A stretch of DNA of 64,000 nucleotides from Holacanthus passer (GCA_025331565.1 JAFREQ010000027.1:372001-436000), one strand, 5' to 3'; positions 12,530 through 25,026 are shown, numbered from the stretch's first letter. Notes: generated by a model from the sequence alone, not told the origin. Numbers and translations: made by a program.

Positions 12530-12770
12530 GCCTCAAATCTGCAGATGGCTACAGATAGCTCTGCAGAGGGTCATCAAAACATCATCGGGATACAGCTGCC
12601 AGCAGTTGAGGACACCTACAAGCCTTTAAAATCATCCACGACCCAACTTACCCTGTCCACTGCCTTTTCAAACCACTCCCCTGGCAGATGACACAGGACA
12701 ATACATGCAAGCACCACAAGACTGAGAAACAGGTCCTTCCCAAAGCTTCCCAAATTGTTGAACAATTGTT
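12530..12770 (+). mobile_element. Decayed LINE 3' end (L2/Rex1-like)
   Basis: Fragments in shifting frames read LQRVIKTSSGYSCQQL, then KIIHDPTYPVHCLFKPLPW, and end near 'cccaaattgttgaaca'. This block order (LQRV.., HP.H.LF..LP, F.PQA..LLN) resembles the C-terminal end of fish non-LTR retrotransposon ORF2. Several stops and frameshifts; no complete element. Confidence 0.45.
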
Positions 12771-13013
12771 GTTAAGATTATTAGTGTAATTCTAGTGTGT
12801 TGCAGAAACACATGGGCAAACCTTAGTGACTGTGAGTTTATATGTGAGTTTGACATTAGCTGTGAATGCAGGTGTAATGGTATATACTGTATATGTTACT
12901 GTGTCCTTCTGCGTATATTTGTATCCTTCAGCCTGAAGCAGGAATGCATTGTTACAGAAGTGTATTTTTAAGTATTCACCTTCCAGCACAAACACACACA
13001 CAGAAGCTTGCCA

Positions 13014-13200
13014 GCTATTCTTGTTGGGACTATAACCTTAACTTTAACCAATTCATGCCTAACCTTAACCCAACCTCATTTCACCCTAACCTTAACCAGG
13101 ACTTCAGAAACGTTTTGCCGCATTAGGACTGGGATTTGGTCCCCATGAGGACTGCTGGTCCCGTCAAGGTCGGAGTTTATGCTGCAAAAGGTCCCAATGA
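13014..13200 (+). repeat. Dispersed repeat with CCTAACCTTAACC tracts (copy 1)
   Basis: Contains repeated 'ccctaaccttaacc'-like stretches followed by 'ggtccccatgagg' and is closed by a CA/GA microsatellite (13222-13248). The same block order occurs at 48010-48265, so this is a transposed family, not telomeric DNA. Confidence 0.55.
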
Positions 13201-13566
13201 GGTAACAAAAAGGCACACATTCACACACACACACACACACAGAGAGAGGGAGAGCAAGGGTGGCACTTTTAGTCCAACTATGCAGTTGAATCAGCTGTTT
13301 TAGCATTAGATGCTAACTCTGCAGATCAATGGCCCCCTCGGTCTATTAGTCATACCGGCCCTATTAGCATCTGCTATTAGCATCTCCTCATCAATACCAT
13401 TGATCAAGCTGCTCTGGTTTCAGGACAGTGTGGGACACAGAGGAGACCTGATGAGAAAGAGAGAAGGAGTAGGATATTAATCTCAAGAGACAGTCAAGTC
13501 TTACAAGAAGAAAGAAAAGTTTATTGAGATTTTGATGTTAATGACACGTAATGAAAACATGTTGAT

Positions 13567-13845
13567 ATTGGAGCTGAAATGTCTAGTTGATTGGTTATCA
13601 ACAGAAAATTTGATAATCAGTTGATCATTTCAGTAATTTTTCCAAACAACAAAGCCAAAAATTCACTACTTTCAGCTACTCAAATGTGAAGATTTGCTGC
13701 TTCTCTCTGTTTTGTACGACTGTAAACTGACTGTTGGACAGACAAGACATCTGAATAGGGAACTTACAGAATTGGGTATTTTTCACTACTTTCACATTAC
13801 ATAGACACAATGATTTATCGAATAATCAACATAGTCATTTGTAGG
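13567..13845 (+). repeat. AT-rich dispersed repeat (copy c, most complete)
   Basis: Has 'agttgattggttatcaacag', 'agatttgctgcttctctctg', 'gactgtaaactgactgttgg' and 'gatttatcgaataatcaaca', in the order known for the teleost family. About 280 bases. Confidence 0.65.
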
Positions 13846-15217
13846 TTCTTCCCTAGTTGACATCATAACGTTTAGCATTGTCAGCAGACTTCTCAGTATG
13901 AACTGTATTTAAGTTAAAAACTATCCCCTAAAAATCCCTTGGCTTCAGTGCAGCAGCACAACACAGATGATCTCAGACCAGGACTTTTTGAAAGAATACC
14001 TCAACTGTAATTTGGTTTTAGTTGGTTGGTATTTGGTCATGGCTATCATTTATAATTTTACACACTGGCCTGGTGGCACAGATTTCCATTGTGACATTCA
14101 ACCATCCGCCTTTGTCATTACTCCTTTAATCCTGCAGATGACAGTAGTGTGCTGATGACCTGACAATCACTGTGAGCAGTTTGTCCCTGATGTGAATATG
14201 AGTGCAGTGTATTCAAAGAGCCAAATCAGTCTCTGCTGCCCCTCTGTAAGGATCCATCGCCTGGTCATCGATCATTATTTGTATGTTTATTTGAGTTCTT
14301 GCATCATAAGAAGCGGCTGTTGTTAGATGTGGAGTTTGTGAACTCTGTGAATGTTCCTCATTAGAGAGTGGTTTCCCCTTCAGAACCCACCAACTCCCAG
14401 AAGTTCAAAGTGGCTGCAGGCCCATCTTTCAACAAACTTAATTCAGTGGAAAAATTGACTTATTTGTGCATGTAATCTTTTACATCTGATATTTAAGAAA
14501 AGGTGTACATGATGGATAGTGTGGCCTTGGGAACATTAAGAACCGTTGAGAATGAAAAACAGTACATTCTCCATCTCCTCTCATTTGTGCTGTGTGCCTG
14601 CCTCTGAGTGTGTGCTTGGTTACTTCACTTCCAGTTAAGAATTGAGAAAGATTATTTGAACGGTTATAATGGGTGTTGTTGAAATTGTAAAGGAGTTAAT
14701 GAAGTACTCCACCAATTGAGAACTGTACTTGTATAATGTTGCCAGACTCATGCTGAACACTTTTAAAAAAGGAGAAAAATTAATGCAACAGAATTATAGA
14801 TAATAATCTTTGTTATTCCACACATTTTTCTTCCTTGTCATAACCTGGTGCTGACATTTTGATCAGAAAGTCGAGTCTGTTATGCTCATAGGTGGTTGTA
14901 GTAGTAGGTGTGGTAACCTCATATATTTTTAACTTCACATTTTTTTTTCATTTTCAAACTTTGTAGTCTTTAGCCCCAACAGATGTTGACTTAAGTGACA
15001 TCACTTGAGGAATTCATTTTTATGCAGCTCATCTAGAGTCACAAAAGGCTTTATGACTGTGACAAATGTGTTTACTAAGATATTGTTCATTACCAAGGGG
15101 CTACTTAAGGGCTTGTAAATTCTGTGCACAATCTTGCTCACAGCCTCTTTGTATTTTTAAATATGAACATGCTGTAAGGGTTTAAACTGTTGCTGATGAT
15201 GCCATCTTTCCCTGTAG

Positions 15218-15284
15218 GTGATGCAGGTTGACGGGTGTAGAACAACCCTTCCCCTCCTGTGATGAATCTGCTGAACATGACTGG
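15218..15284 (+). other. Possible 67-nt noncoding exon
   Basis: Bounded by a strong-looking acceptor (tctttccctgtag) and a strong donor (CTGG|gtgagt) in otherwise featureless DNA. It has no long frame. It could belong to a spliced RNA starting near 10620, or be chance. Confidence 0.25.
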
Positions 15285-15449
15285 GTGAGTCTGTGAACGT
15301 TTTACAAGAGATGCTTCACACTGAATGATTTCACATTAAATGTTTTCACAAGCTAGAGAAAGACCTCATTTTCAGTGTTCCAAAGTTGCTTGTTGGGCCT
15401 GAAAAGTCTTTGTAAAGAAATTCAGCTGTGTCTCTCTCCCTCTCTCTCG

Positions 15450-15485
<36 letters not shown>

Positions 15486-15493
15486 AACACACA
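15450..15493. repeat. (CA)n microsatellite
   Basis: Nearly uninterrupted CA dinucleotides with two CAAA interruptions, preceded by a CT run. Confidence 0.95.
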
Positions 15494-18400
15494 GTCTAAG
15501 GTCTTTGCTGCTTATTTCTACAGTCTCTCTGAAAGGAAGCATATCTGCAGGGAGCAGAGGCCAAGGCACACACACTCACGCATACACACACAATCCCAAG
15601 TTCCTGAAGAAGTGCTGTGTCAGCAAAGGACTACTGTTTACACACACACATACAGCATCTTCGGCTTTCAGAGCAGCGAGATGGTGTGAACAGGAGGATG
15701 TAGTCTGTTCTGGAGTTATTGCTCACTCAGTACTCTTCTTCTTTCTCTGTCACTGTTCCATTCACCAAAATCTAACTCAGCATCGTCTTTTATCTGTCTG
15801 TCATCGTCCTTTTGCAGCATTGAATAATTGTCCAGATCAACAAATAATTTTAGTAATTAGTTTTCAGATTTTTTTAGATTAGTTCACCTGTCTCCAACTG
15901 AAATTTCACCACACAGTATTTAAAGTAAGAAGTTCATTTTCTAGCGTCAAAGAAAAACCACAAGCGATTTTCACTGGAAATACATATGCACCTGCAGAAC
16001 GTCCACGTTTCCTCTCTAGGTAAATAAAGGCAAAATAGATCGAAGGATTTGGTTCTGATCATTTTTAATTAATTCAGTATAGCATCATATTTTAGTATTG
16101 CTGTAAATGGTAGCAGGGCAGACACTGGTGTTTTATGGTACATGAATGATTTTGCTAGGTTTTACTATGTCATAATTTTAGATTTTGATTGGGCCCCATC
16201 AGATTGAATTCAACCTGATCATTGTACACTCATGTAGTTTGAACTAGTGCTGTTCAAATACACAATTATGCTTGTACACTTTTATTTAAAATATTAATGA
16301 AGATTTCCAGAGACACCAAGTGTGAATGTGAATTACAGGAAAATGTGTACATAGAACATAGTATTTTTCATTTGATTTAACATTGCAGATGATTGATACA
16401 TTTTTGTCAAAGAAGAGCTCCACATAGTTGCTCCTAAAATCACAAATTGATTTTTCTACATTTCTGTTTGTGTACCGATTTAAACAAAAAAGTCTAGGCT
16501 AATCACCGCTGAGGTCCATGTCCGTACTTAACACAGAGACATGAGAGTGGTATCAATCTTGTCATTTAACTCTCTGAATGACAGCAAAAATAGCATGTGA
16601 TAGTGCCATTGCTTTTTAAATGGTGTGAAAATATGCTTTATCAAACTTTATATGTGATTTAAGAGGAATTTGTGAAACGTAAGGGTGTGAAAAGTCAAAT
16701 GTCTCCTCAGTGCTGCCCTGCATCATTTCATAATCAGGTGTTTTTCAGGAGGATATTCTACTATATACAGTAACTGAATATACACATATATAACTGCTAC
16801 TGGGAACATGTCAATTCCATTTCCTCTGTCTCTTTTCCAATATTCATTTCTCTCTTTTCCATCTTTTTCTCCTTACAGCTGCAGATGTTTTTTGTTTTTT
16901 TGTTTTTTTACTCCCAACATGCATCCTGCGTTCATTCTTCTTCTCCCCTGTCGGTTCATTCTGGTGGCACAGAGTCAAAAGCTGTCATCTTTCCAAATGC
17001 ACAACCAGGATCATGAATGTGAGCCACAAGCTGGCACGTGCACACCCACGCAGTCACGCCCACATGCACGAACACACAAGAGGCAGTGGAGGAGAGATGA
17101 AGGTGGCGAATATGAGCCCTGAGAGGTGCAGAAAAGAGGAAATAAGAGCAGGAGAGAGAGAATGGCACGCACAGCTTGGCATTTAAACAGAGGATTTCCT
17201 CTCTGTACCTCGTCTTCCCTCCGCTCTTTCTGTTTACATAAGGAGAGACTATTTCACATAGCTTATATTAGAGTCCAGGAGAGTGTTTGCGTATGCATGT
17301 GTGTGTGCTCTCTCCATGAACACAGGACAGCCTTCATTTATATTAAAAACGAAGGAAAAGTTTGACACTGTATCTTCACATGTTTCGTGGAGATGTGAAT
17401 TCCTCTCAAACTTTCCCTGAAGTTGCCTCGAAGTGAATACTTTCTTGTAGGTTTTTGTTTATTTGGCATCAGTCACATTTAAGAAATCAAGTAAAGAAAT
17501 TAAATTGCTTTGACATTTTTGGAGCTACTAAACAATATCTAAGCATTATCATCCTCTGTTGCACTCTGCTGTGCTGTCAGCAGACTGTCTTCCTGTGGCA
17601 TTTTAGCCAAAAGGTGATGGATGTCTCTGGCCACCCCTTTGCTCCCTCTGGGAATTTAATAAAACACTTAAGACACTATCAGACTCAGCAGGCCTGAGAG
17701 AAATCATAATATTTGCTTTTTTCTTACCTCAGGTATTCTTATCATTTCTGCCCTTCCTCTGTCTCCACCTTTTATCAGCTCACTAATGTTTGAGACTGTA
17801 TACCTTGTAGAGGAGGTTGCTAGTTTGTGAGTTGTATAGAATTATCTTTGGCTTCATCACACTCGACGAGTAATGTGGATGGATGGCAAAAACATACTGT
17901 AACACCAAAGAAAAAAAGACATGATTGTAAAAGACTTGGATATTGTTATTTAAGAAGAAAGGGGCTGGATGCATAATCCTGATTGTGATAGTGGCATAAA
18001 GAAGCCGTGTATTCAATAATGTAATTGCATTTAGCAGGAATGACATGACATTTTTTCTGGCTCTTTCTTGAAATTCAAAACTCCTTCAAAAAGTGGGAAA
18101 GTGGGAAATCATGCGGTTGTGAGGACGGCAGGTGCGACCATGTGTAAGTGAGAATGTATGTTGTATTCAGTCAAAATCCTGCCACTTTTAAGATGGCTAC
18201 AAAATAGAGAGCCATCCATAATGTGGAGTTTTTAATTGACCGGTCCTCATCATACCCTTAGTAGTCCATGCATGCACCATGCATTTTTCAGTTCCCTTTG
18301 CAACAGACATGAAAGTGTGATCCCAGAAACTGCAACCGTGATCATCTTCTGACATTTGTCCACATGTAGTGAAGACTAAACTTTCTGGCCCCCACCTATA

Positions 18401-19059
18401 TCACTTTTCTTTGTCAGTTGTTCAGCAAATTACGATGGAGCTTCCAGATGAATTTCACACTCATTTGCATAAATTTAAAATTCAGCTTTTGACCCCTCCC
18501 TTTTTTATGTCCCTGCCATCCCACAATGTTTTGAGCCATGATTCACTCATGTCTCATAAAAAATTTGCATGATAGACATTTGCATTGCACAGCTTCCATA
18601 GATTGTTAAGATCATTGTAGTCAATTGTTCTGTAAATCTATTTTTCGAGTTTCAAACACTGTCCACCTGTAGGCCTGAAAGATTAAAGAGCAATACAGAT
18701 GTTGAATATTTAGCAGAGGTGTTTTGGTAAAGTCAAAGTGTGGTCTTCACAAGTTTCACTGCCCTCCATGGTTAAGTTTCTGTTGTGCCACACCCATCAG
18801 TGATACTGGGTGTGCTTGGGTCACAAGTGTGCTCTGTTGCACCTGTAACCACACCCAACAGTGATGTCACAGTGTACCCACACACCTCAGAGTACAGCTC
18901 TACATCACTGCAGCACAGTGACATTTTAATTGATGTTTTGGCCACTTGGGGTCACCAGAACAATCACTGACATCACTATTATATTATTATTAACCCATTT
19001 AGAAATCTAACATGTATTGATTTGAATTTGTGACCACCTGACCAACGAAAGTCCAATAA

Positions 19060-19300
19060 TCAATCACTTTTGGTCTCCATCAAATCCTGAGACAAATATC
19101 TAGTTTTTTAACAGCTACTCCAACTGCTCCACTATGTTCACCTGCTAGTCGCTAACTTTGCCATTTGATGCTGAGTTAATTTCTGTGCAGTGAATTTCTA
19201 GGCCTTTTTGACTTAAAAAATGCTGCCTGCTGCTGCAAACAAGGTCAAACCTAAAGTGAGAGTGAACCTAAAAACTAAAAGAGCTGAAAGATGTTATGTC
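19060..19300 (+). repeat. Fish dispersed repeat ('tagtcgctaactttgcc' type)
   Basis: Carries 'ctccactatgttcacctgct', 'agtcgctaactttgcc', 'ctgctgctgcaaacaaggtc' and 'gagctgaaagatg', a block order I recall from many teleost introns. Class unknown. Confidence 0.5.
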
Positions 19301-19817
19301 ACTTATGTCAATGTGTCAATACCAGTGGCCTCATTTGTTGACATAAAAACATTGATGAGTGCAGCTTTCTGAGACTCAGTTAAGTCTCAAGTCAACAGCT
19401 CTGGTATTTAGCTATATTTTGGCACAAATATGAGCTGTAGAGAGATATAATGATAAAGTCATGATTGTTCAGAGCATAATATGCGTTTGAATGGACAGCA
19501 CGTAAGAGGATTATGCTGTGGGTGTGGTTTGAGAAGTCTCTAGATGTTTTGATACTGTTTCTCTGCAGTGAAAATGTGTGACCAAAACTTTTTACCTTTT
19601 AATAAGAACGTTTGATGTGTTTGATTTTGGGCAAGGTATGTACCCTTAAAGTTAAACAAGTACAGTGTGAACCTTGTGGAGTTTAGCCCCTGCATATAGA
19701 ATTGATGGGAAAGTGTGTTTGAGGAAAACAAAGCTAATAATAGTGCTCCAATACCTGCAGACCACAGCACTTGGGGGAGTCTCAAGGGGCTGCTACCCAG
19801 ATTGAGGGTTCCTCCTG

Positions 19818-19818
<1 letters not shown>

Positions 19819-19861
<43 letters not shown>

Positions 19862-19862
19862 G
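19819..19862. repeat. (TG)n microsatellite
   Basis: About 20 TG units with a terminal GCGTGTGC interruption. Confidence 0.95.
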
Positions 19863-20604
19863 CGCATGCAGTTTCAGGGAGGGGTGGTGGCGGTGGGTCA
19901 GAATGCTGGCGAGGTACTTTCACAGAGTTTCAGAGACGCACTGATCGATAAATGCTTTAAATAGGGACACAAATACCTGCACACAGCATTAATCTCAATA
20001 GCTGGATCCTATTTGAGAAGGAAGCATTTTGCTGAATAGATTAGCTGGATGGCAACCACACAGAGGTACAGTAAGTGGTTGGAGAGGCCCAAACGCCACT
20101 CAATGCCTTCCCCAGTGTTAATTAGCATTCGCTCAGGAGGGAAATCCAAACCACAAACACTTACAGACACACATAGAAACACGCACACAATGTTGTATAG
20201 AGGTTCTTCCACACAGTGCCCCAAGTTTGCGTTTGTTAAGTTTTAGATTATTAATCTTCGGAGGGTAAATTAGTTTGTTCACTCATGCACATGGACAAAC
20301 TACAAAAGAGACACATAATGCTGCCACAACAGTAGTACCACTAACACTTATTACAAGAGGATGTTAATATCGCTCAGGATCTTTTAATACAGTTGATCAG
20401 CTAATAAATAAAAGCTGATTATATGTGATGCAACTGAAAACTGGAGAAGTAAAATTGGCAATAAATGTGAAATGAAACCTTATAAATGAGGACAAACACA
20501 AACAAATCTCAGGAAACAAGCAGGTATCACATTTCATTAAAAAGTTTCAATGTTGTACACACAAAACATCTGCATCTGTAATGGTCACTCAACACAGTTT
20601 ATCG

Positions 20605-20640
20605 CAGGGGTGGGCAACCTCTTTTTTTCCAGAGGGCCAT
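20605..20640 (+). mobile_element. hAT-like transposon end
   Basis: 'CAGGGGTGGGCAACCTC' followed by 'ccagagggccat' is a typical terminus of hAT-family nonautonomous elements. No matching inverted end (TTGCCCACCCCTG) was found downstream, so only one end is preserved or recognisable. Confidence 0.45.
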
Positions 20641-20920
20641 ACTGGCTTAGATAAAGTAAGCAAACATGAAACACATAGGTCAGAATTACATCATGAATTT
20701 GTTGTTTAATTTCAAGAATTTGCTCAGTTTGCTACAGACGTGTATGTCCTGCTCAAAATCATTTGTAATAATAACTAGTGTAGTGTTTTATTTTGTCCAA
20801 TACTTTGATTTACATGACAAATTTCATATCAGTGTGAGCTCCCAGATGAATGAGGAAACAATTTGAATCTGCTGATTTTGGCTCCGTCTTTCCTTATGAT
20901 AACCAGCTCCTTCATCTGCT

Positions 20921-21180
20921 GTTGACCTGCACTAAGTAAACTGTGTGTGTCTGTAGGGTTGTGTGTGCGCCTTCTTCATTGTATAATTTTGAGGTTCAGG
21001 TTGTCACCTATGGTATTTCTGGGACAAAAATCAGGAGTGTGTTGACCTGTACAAAACACACCCTTTTTGTGTGTGTGTGCGCCTTCTTCACTCTATAATT
21101 TTGAGGTTCAGATTATCACCTATAGTATTTCTGGGACAAAAATGTTGACCTACGCTAAATACACTGTGTGTGTGTGTGTG
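20921..21180 (+). repeat. Tandem duplication upstream of tll1
   Basis: Each unit begins 'gttgacct' (20921, 21041, 21144) and contains 'gtgtgcgccttcttca', 'ataattttgaggttca' and 'tatttctgggacaaaaat'. Two near-full units of 120 and 103 bases are followed by a partial third that runs into a GT tract. Confidence 0.8.
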
Positions 21181-21239
21181 TGTCTACGTGCACAGGGGAT
21201 TTGTGTTCATGCCCCGGCCGTGTGTGTGTGGTGGACAGC

Positions 21240-21478
21240 TTGCGGCTGGATTGATAGAGTGACGTCAGCGCGCCGCTACCTGGATTAGTCGGGTGCAGCA
21301 GAGACAGCGCTCCGGTAATCTCCCGGTAACAAATGGGGGGAGACGGGCACGTTCGGCCCCGCAGGTACCGAGTGACACCGGAGGCCCCCTGAGACTCCTG
21401 AGAGGACCGTGCATTTGGAGCAATGATGGGTCGCTTCGCGGCGGCGCAGCGAACCAGGCGGCCAGGTAAACGCAGCAG
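21240..21478 (+). promoter_or_regulatory. tll1: CpG-rich candidate tll1 promoter / 5' noncoding exon
   Basis: Much richer in CpG than its surroundings, with a CRE at 21260-21267. The stretch ends at a strong donor (AGCAG|gtaagc at 21479), with another at 21465 (CCAG|gtaaac). It may be the first, untranslated tll1 exon, spliced to 22894. Inference from base composition and splice signals only. Confidence 0.45.
21260..21267. promoter_or_regulatory. Cyclic-AMP response element
   Basis: Perfect palindromic TGACGTCA in the CpG-rich region upstream of tll1, the consensus for CREB/ATF factors. Function inferred. Confidence 0.5.
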
Positions 21479-22694
21479 GTAAGCTGTGGAGACGCAGGCT
21501 GAACTCGTCTCAGGAGGATTTACCTTGGCAAGGTGTTCACAGGCTGCACCGCTTGTCTGTCAACAACTGCTGCTGTTTTATTTTTACTGCCTGTGTGTGT
21601 CTGCCCGGTGTGTGTGCGTGCAGGAAGATTATGGGCGCTTGTTGACAACTCTGCAGTCAAATTTAGGGAAAAGACATCAGGTTTGATTGACAGTAAATGA
21701 TCTTTTCTCAGTTTTTAAGAGTCTTTGGTTTCACACACAAACAGCAGAGAGGCTCCTTCAGACTCCAGGTATCAGTGATGCAGTGGAGGATCATGAACCC
21801 ACATGAACTCAGTCCACTCATCTGACCGACCTACTGCTGCCAAGGTTAGTATTTATGACAGATTAGAGGAGACACCATAGCTGAATGACAGACTGATGTA
21901 GATGTAAACATTCCTATAGATCTGTCTGTCTCTGTCTGCTTGCTTGATTTTGCACAAACGGACAGAAAAGTAGTCACTGCTTTTGCTGATATACACACAC
22001 AAAACCAAACATTAGAAAAAGAAATTAAAACTCAATAAGTGCTGCTTTAAAGTCATCTAAAGATAGATGGCTCGTTTACGCACAAAGCCTAATTAAGCTT
22101 ATCTGTTTTGAATTGCAATTAAACATCCTTTAGGTCTTCCCCTTATTTTTCCTTATTCCAGGACAGAAAATGAGACAAGAGGAAGGACAGACTTGTCATG
22201 ATCATAAAGGCAGCCAAGTCCAGCTACAACCTCTGGGCATTTATGGTTTGACTGTCACCTACTTGGCACCTGCCTCTTAATAACCAGATAACAGCCATTG
22301 TGCACCGGGTCTCAGGGCTGATGGGCCAATTTGGAGCCGCCGTGTTACTTTTACCGCTACCGGTTTTTACTGTAAGCTCACCGTGTTTTACGCATCAGTG
22401 TGAATCAAGGTCCAATTACATGTGAAGACCAGTGCGCGCTTCCTCCACTGTCAATGAGCCCCTGGAGTCTGTTTATTACTGTGGTTCATCCAAATGCATG
22501 CACCTCCAATGTGTGTGTGTGTGTGTGTGTGTGTGCCATTGCTCATAAAGAACTGCAGCAAATGCTTAAGCAATAAGACAAAAGCAGACAGGAGAAAGTT
22601 TTGGTTCTGCACCAGTTTGGTCCAACAGTGCAGGTATTTAGTGGTGTGTGTGTGTGTGTTTTGTTTGTGGATGCGTATGTGTGTGTGTGTGTAG

Positions 22695-22700
<6 letters not shown>

Positions 22701-22730
<30 letters not shown>
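22701..22730. repeat. (GA)n microsatellite
   Basis: Fifteen uninterrupted GA units, preceded by two GT runs (about 22508-22535 and 22643-22692). Confidence 0.95.
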
Positions 22731-22732
<2 letters not shown>

Positions 22733-22821
22733 ACAGTAGTGGTTGGAAATATGTGAGGCGGATGTTTCTTGTGCCGCCGTGCGTCTTTGCGCTCAGAGAT
22801 CATCCAGTCCTGATCCCCCCC

Positions 22822-22834
22822 CTCTCTCTCTCTC

Positions 22835-22879
<45 letters not shown>
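22822..22879. repeat. (CT)n microsatellite, possible polypyrimidine tract
   Basis: A CT run of nearly 60 bases lying just upstream of 'gtttatcccacag' (ends 22893), so the repeat could act as the polypyrimidine tract of a 5' UTR splice acceptor. Confidence 0.9.
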
Positions 22880-22883
<4 letters not shown>

Positions 22884-22893
22884 TATCCCACAG

Positions 22894-23158
22894 CAGCCTC
22901 ACCTGCGAAGCCACAGCGGAGGACAGCGGACACTTTGCTGACTGACAGACAGACGCGCAGACACCTCGGTGGACTTTTGCCATGGAGGAAAGCCGGTCAG
23001 AGTAACTTGCGACCGCCGACTGTGTCCACATCCAGGCTGTCAGAGAGGAGCTTCACAATGACCCGTTAGATTCCTGCCTTCCTCTGGAGACTGACCATCT
23101 CCTGACAGCACAGGAGACGAGCAGAGAGGCCTCTTTCTCCCTGTCTTTCAGCCCTCAG
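22894..23158 (+). other. tll1: tll1 5' UTR (exon containing the start codon)
   Basis: GC-rich sequence between a strong acceptor-like site (cccacag, 22887-22893) and the tll1 start codon. Whether it is spliced from an upstream exon near 21478 or transcribed from a local start is not decided by sequence. Confidence 0.5.
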
Positions 23159-23339
23159 ATGGACCGTGCGCCCTCGGCACTGGCCGCTAAGATGCGCTGG
23201 ATCACGCTGCTGCTCGCCGGCTTGACTTTCTGGGGCAAAGTGACTATTTGTAACTGTTTCGACTACGAGGAGCCAGACTACGATTATTATGAAGAGGAGA
23301 GAGCGGAGACCATTGACTACAAGGACCCGTGCAAAGCTG
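23159..23339 (+). CDS. tll1: tll1 coding exon 1 (signal peptide, start of prodomain)
   Basis: Starts at ATG 23159, ends GCTG|gtgagt in phase 1. Encodes the hydrophobic [15 protein letters not shown] and an acidic, Tyr-rich stretch ending [11 protein letters not shown]. The ATG at 23192 has the better -3 base (A) and would give a more typical signal peptide. Confidence 0.9.
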
Positions 23340-23615
23340 GTGAGTCCTGTTTTCACTCTCTTTTAATTATAAAATAAGACTGAAAATGAGTGTTTGTGCG
23401 CTGTGATCCTTCCCTGGAGCGCGCAGGCTCAGAGGCGGCACGTGTATGTGTGTATGAGAGATGACAGCGGGTGTGTGTGTGTGTCTGTGTGTGTTTGTGT
23501 GTGTGCACTGGTCCAGATGCCCCTCTTTCCCCACCCTTCATAACCGATAAGTCAATGTCGGTGGTGATCCCGCGGGTGGATGCCACGTGCAGCCCGGTGA
23601 CGGTCCTGCTAAGCC

Positions 23616-23674
<59 letters not shown>

Positions 23675-24983
23675 CGGGCGTGCATCACCTGTAGGCAGAT
23701 TTTTGGTCCTAATTGTGGCCAAATGTACACCCGCATGCAAGTTTGCGTGTGTGTTTGCGCGTGCGTCCAGATGTTAATTCAACCATCAACGAAGATGAGA
23801 AACAGCTGGACTCAACAGCGCTGATGTTCTCTCTCTTTCTCTCTCTCTCTTCCACACACACACACACACACACACACACTCCCTGTGATAAAAATTTTGT
23901 TGGACATTTAATGACAGACTGGGAGCTGCTGTGGAACAACAGTGTAGCCTTGTTAGGTCTCATAAGCCAGTAGATGTGTGTGTGTTTCATTATACATCAT
24001 GACAGAAGGAACATCTGTATAAATTGATCATGAATTAATGTGTCCATTGTGCCAACAAATTGCTGTCACTGATTTAAAGTTGGGGTTAATGTAGTATATT
24101 ATAGGTCCTTTATAAGTGTGTATGGGTGTCATGCTTCTTTCTGTGCTCCACCCAAATGAACTCATATTTACAACACAAGGCTGGAGATTCACTTAAGATT
24201 TTATGCAGTCCCTTTTTAAAATAACCTTTCTGTCTTTTCTTTACTACGTATTGAATTTCCTATGTGTACAGTATTTGCTTGTCCAGTCAACCTATAATTA
24301 GAAGAGTTTCAATTCTGGGACCAATATGATACCTGAGTTTCAGTAATAATACTGGTGGTACTCATTTTTCCCAGTATCTTAGAAATGCAGACATTTAGTC
24401 TCATAACTTTGACTAGACAAGAACACTCTTTTTACAAACACTCTCTGTCCAGACATTGTGGTGTAGCTTAATGATCAGTCAGGATTATTGTTGCATGTTA
24501 ACCCTCCTTCAGTACCAGCATCATTTCTACAGAGCAGGTGGAGAAATCTGAACCTCTCCTCTCTTCTTCTGATTGGCTTCTGTTTGTGCAAAGTTGCAAG
24601 AGAGATGGTGTAAGACCAGTAAGCATCTCCTTCATCAAGATGCTTGTTTTGGTTATACTTGTACACTTGTTTTGATGTTTATGTGCACATGTCACTGTGT
24701 ACACATACATGTTCATATGTGTTTTAATGGCACGCTGCAGCTTTAATGCTGTCTGTGATGACATGTTGAACTGATAAGAACTCCACCCAGAATGCTGAGT
24801 GTCCACACGCTGACCAACACACATTCTTCACATACCAAATACACAAACCTGACAACCCTAGACACTGTGTGTTTGTGTGTGTGTGTTTTTTCATGTGCGT
24901 GTTACACTGATCTCTGTGTGGTTAATTTTATGTTGATACTGCAATCCCATGACCCTGTGGTTTTTAGTTATGCTAAGACCCTT

Positions 24984-25026
<43 letters not shown>

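Larger units (their letters stand above)
10017..21240. other. cpe-tll1 intergenic region
   Basis: About 11 kb with no conserved protein-coding exon. It contains repeats (12530-12770, 13014-13200, 13567-13845, 19060-19300, 20605-20640), microsatellites (15450-15493, 19819-19862), a possible noncoding transcript (10620-10790 and 15218-15284) and a tandem duplication at 20921-21180. Between these blocks I see only AT-rich sequence. Confidence 0.7.

Noticed and set aside
13030..13100. Interstitial telomere
   Set aside because: CCCTAA units are degenerate and part of a dispersed repeat that recurs at 48060 with the same flanks.
15372..15882. ORFs rich in His-Thr or Val-Cys
   Set aside because: They arise from CA/GT repeats and have no conserved sequence.
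19801..19870. CRISPR-like or other direct-repeat array
   Set aside because: Dinucleotide microsatellite in a vertebrate genome; no spacers.
22543..23069. ORFs on both strands with long Ser-Leu or Arg-Glu runs
   Set aside because: They are translations of the CT/GA microsatellites.
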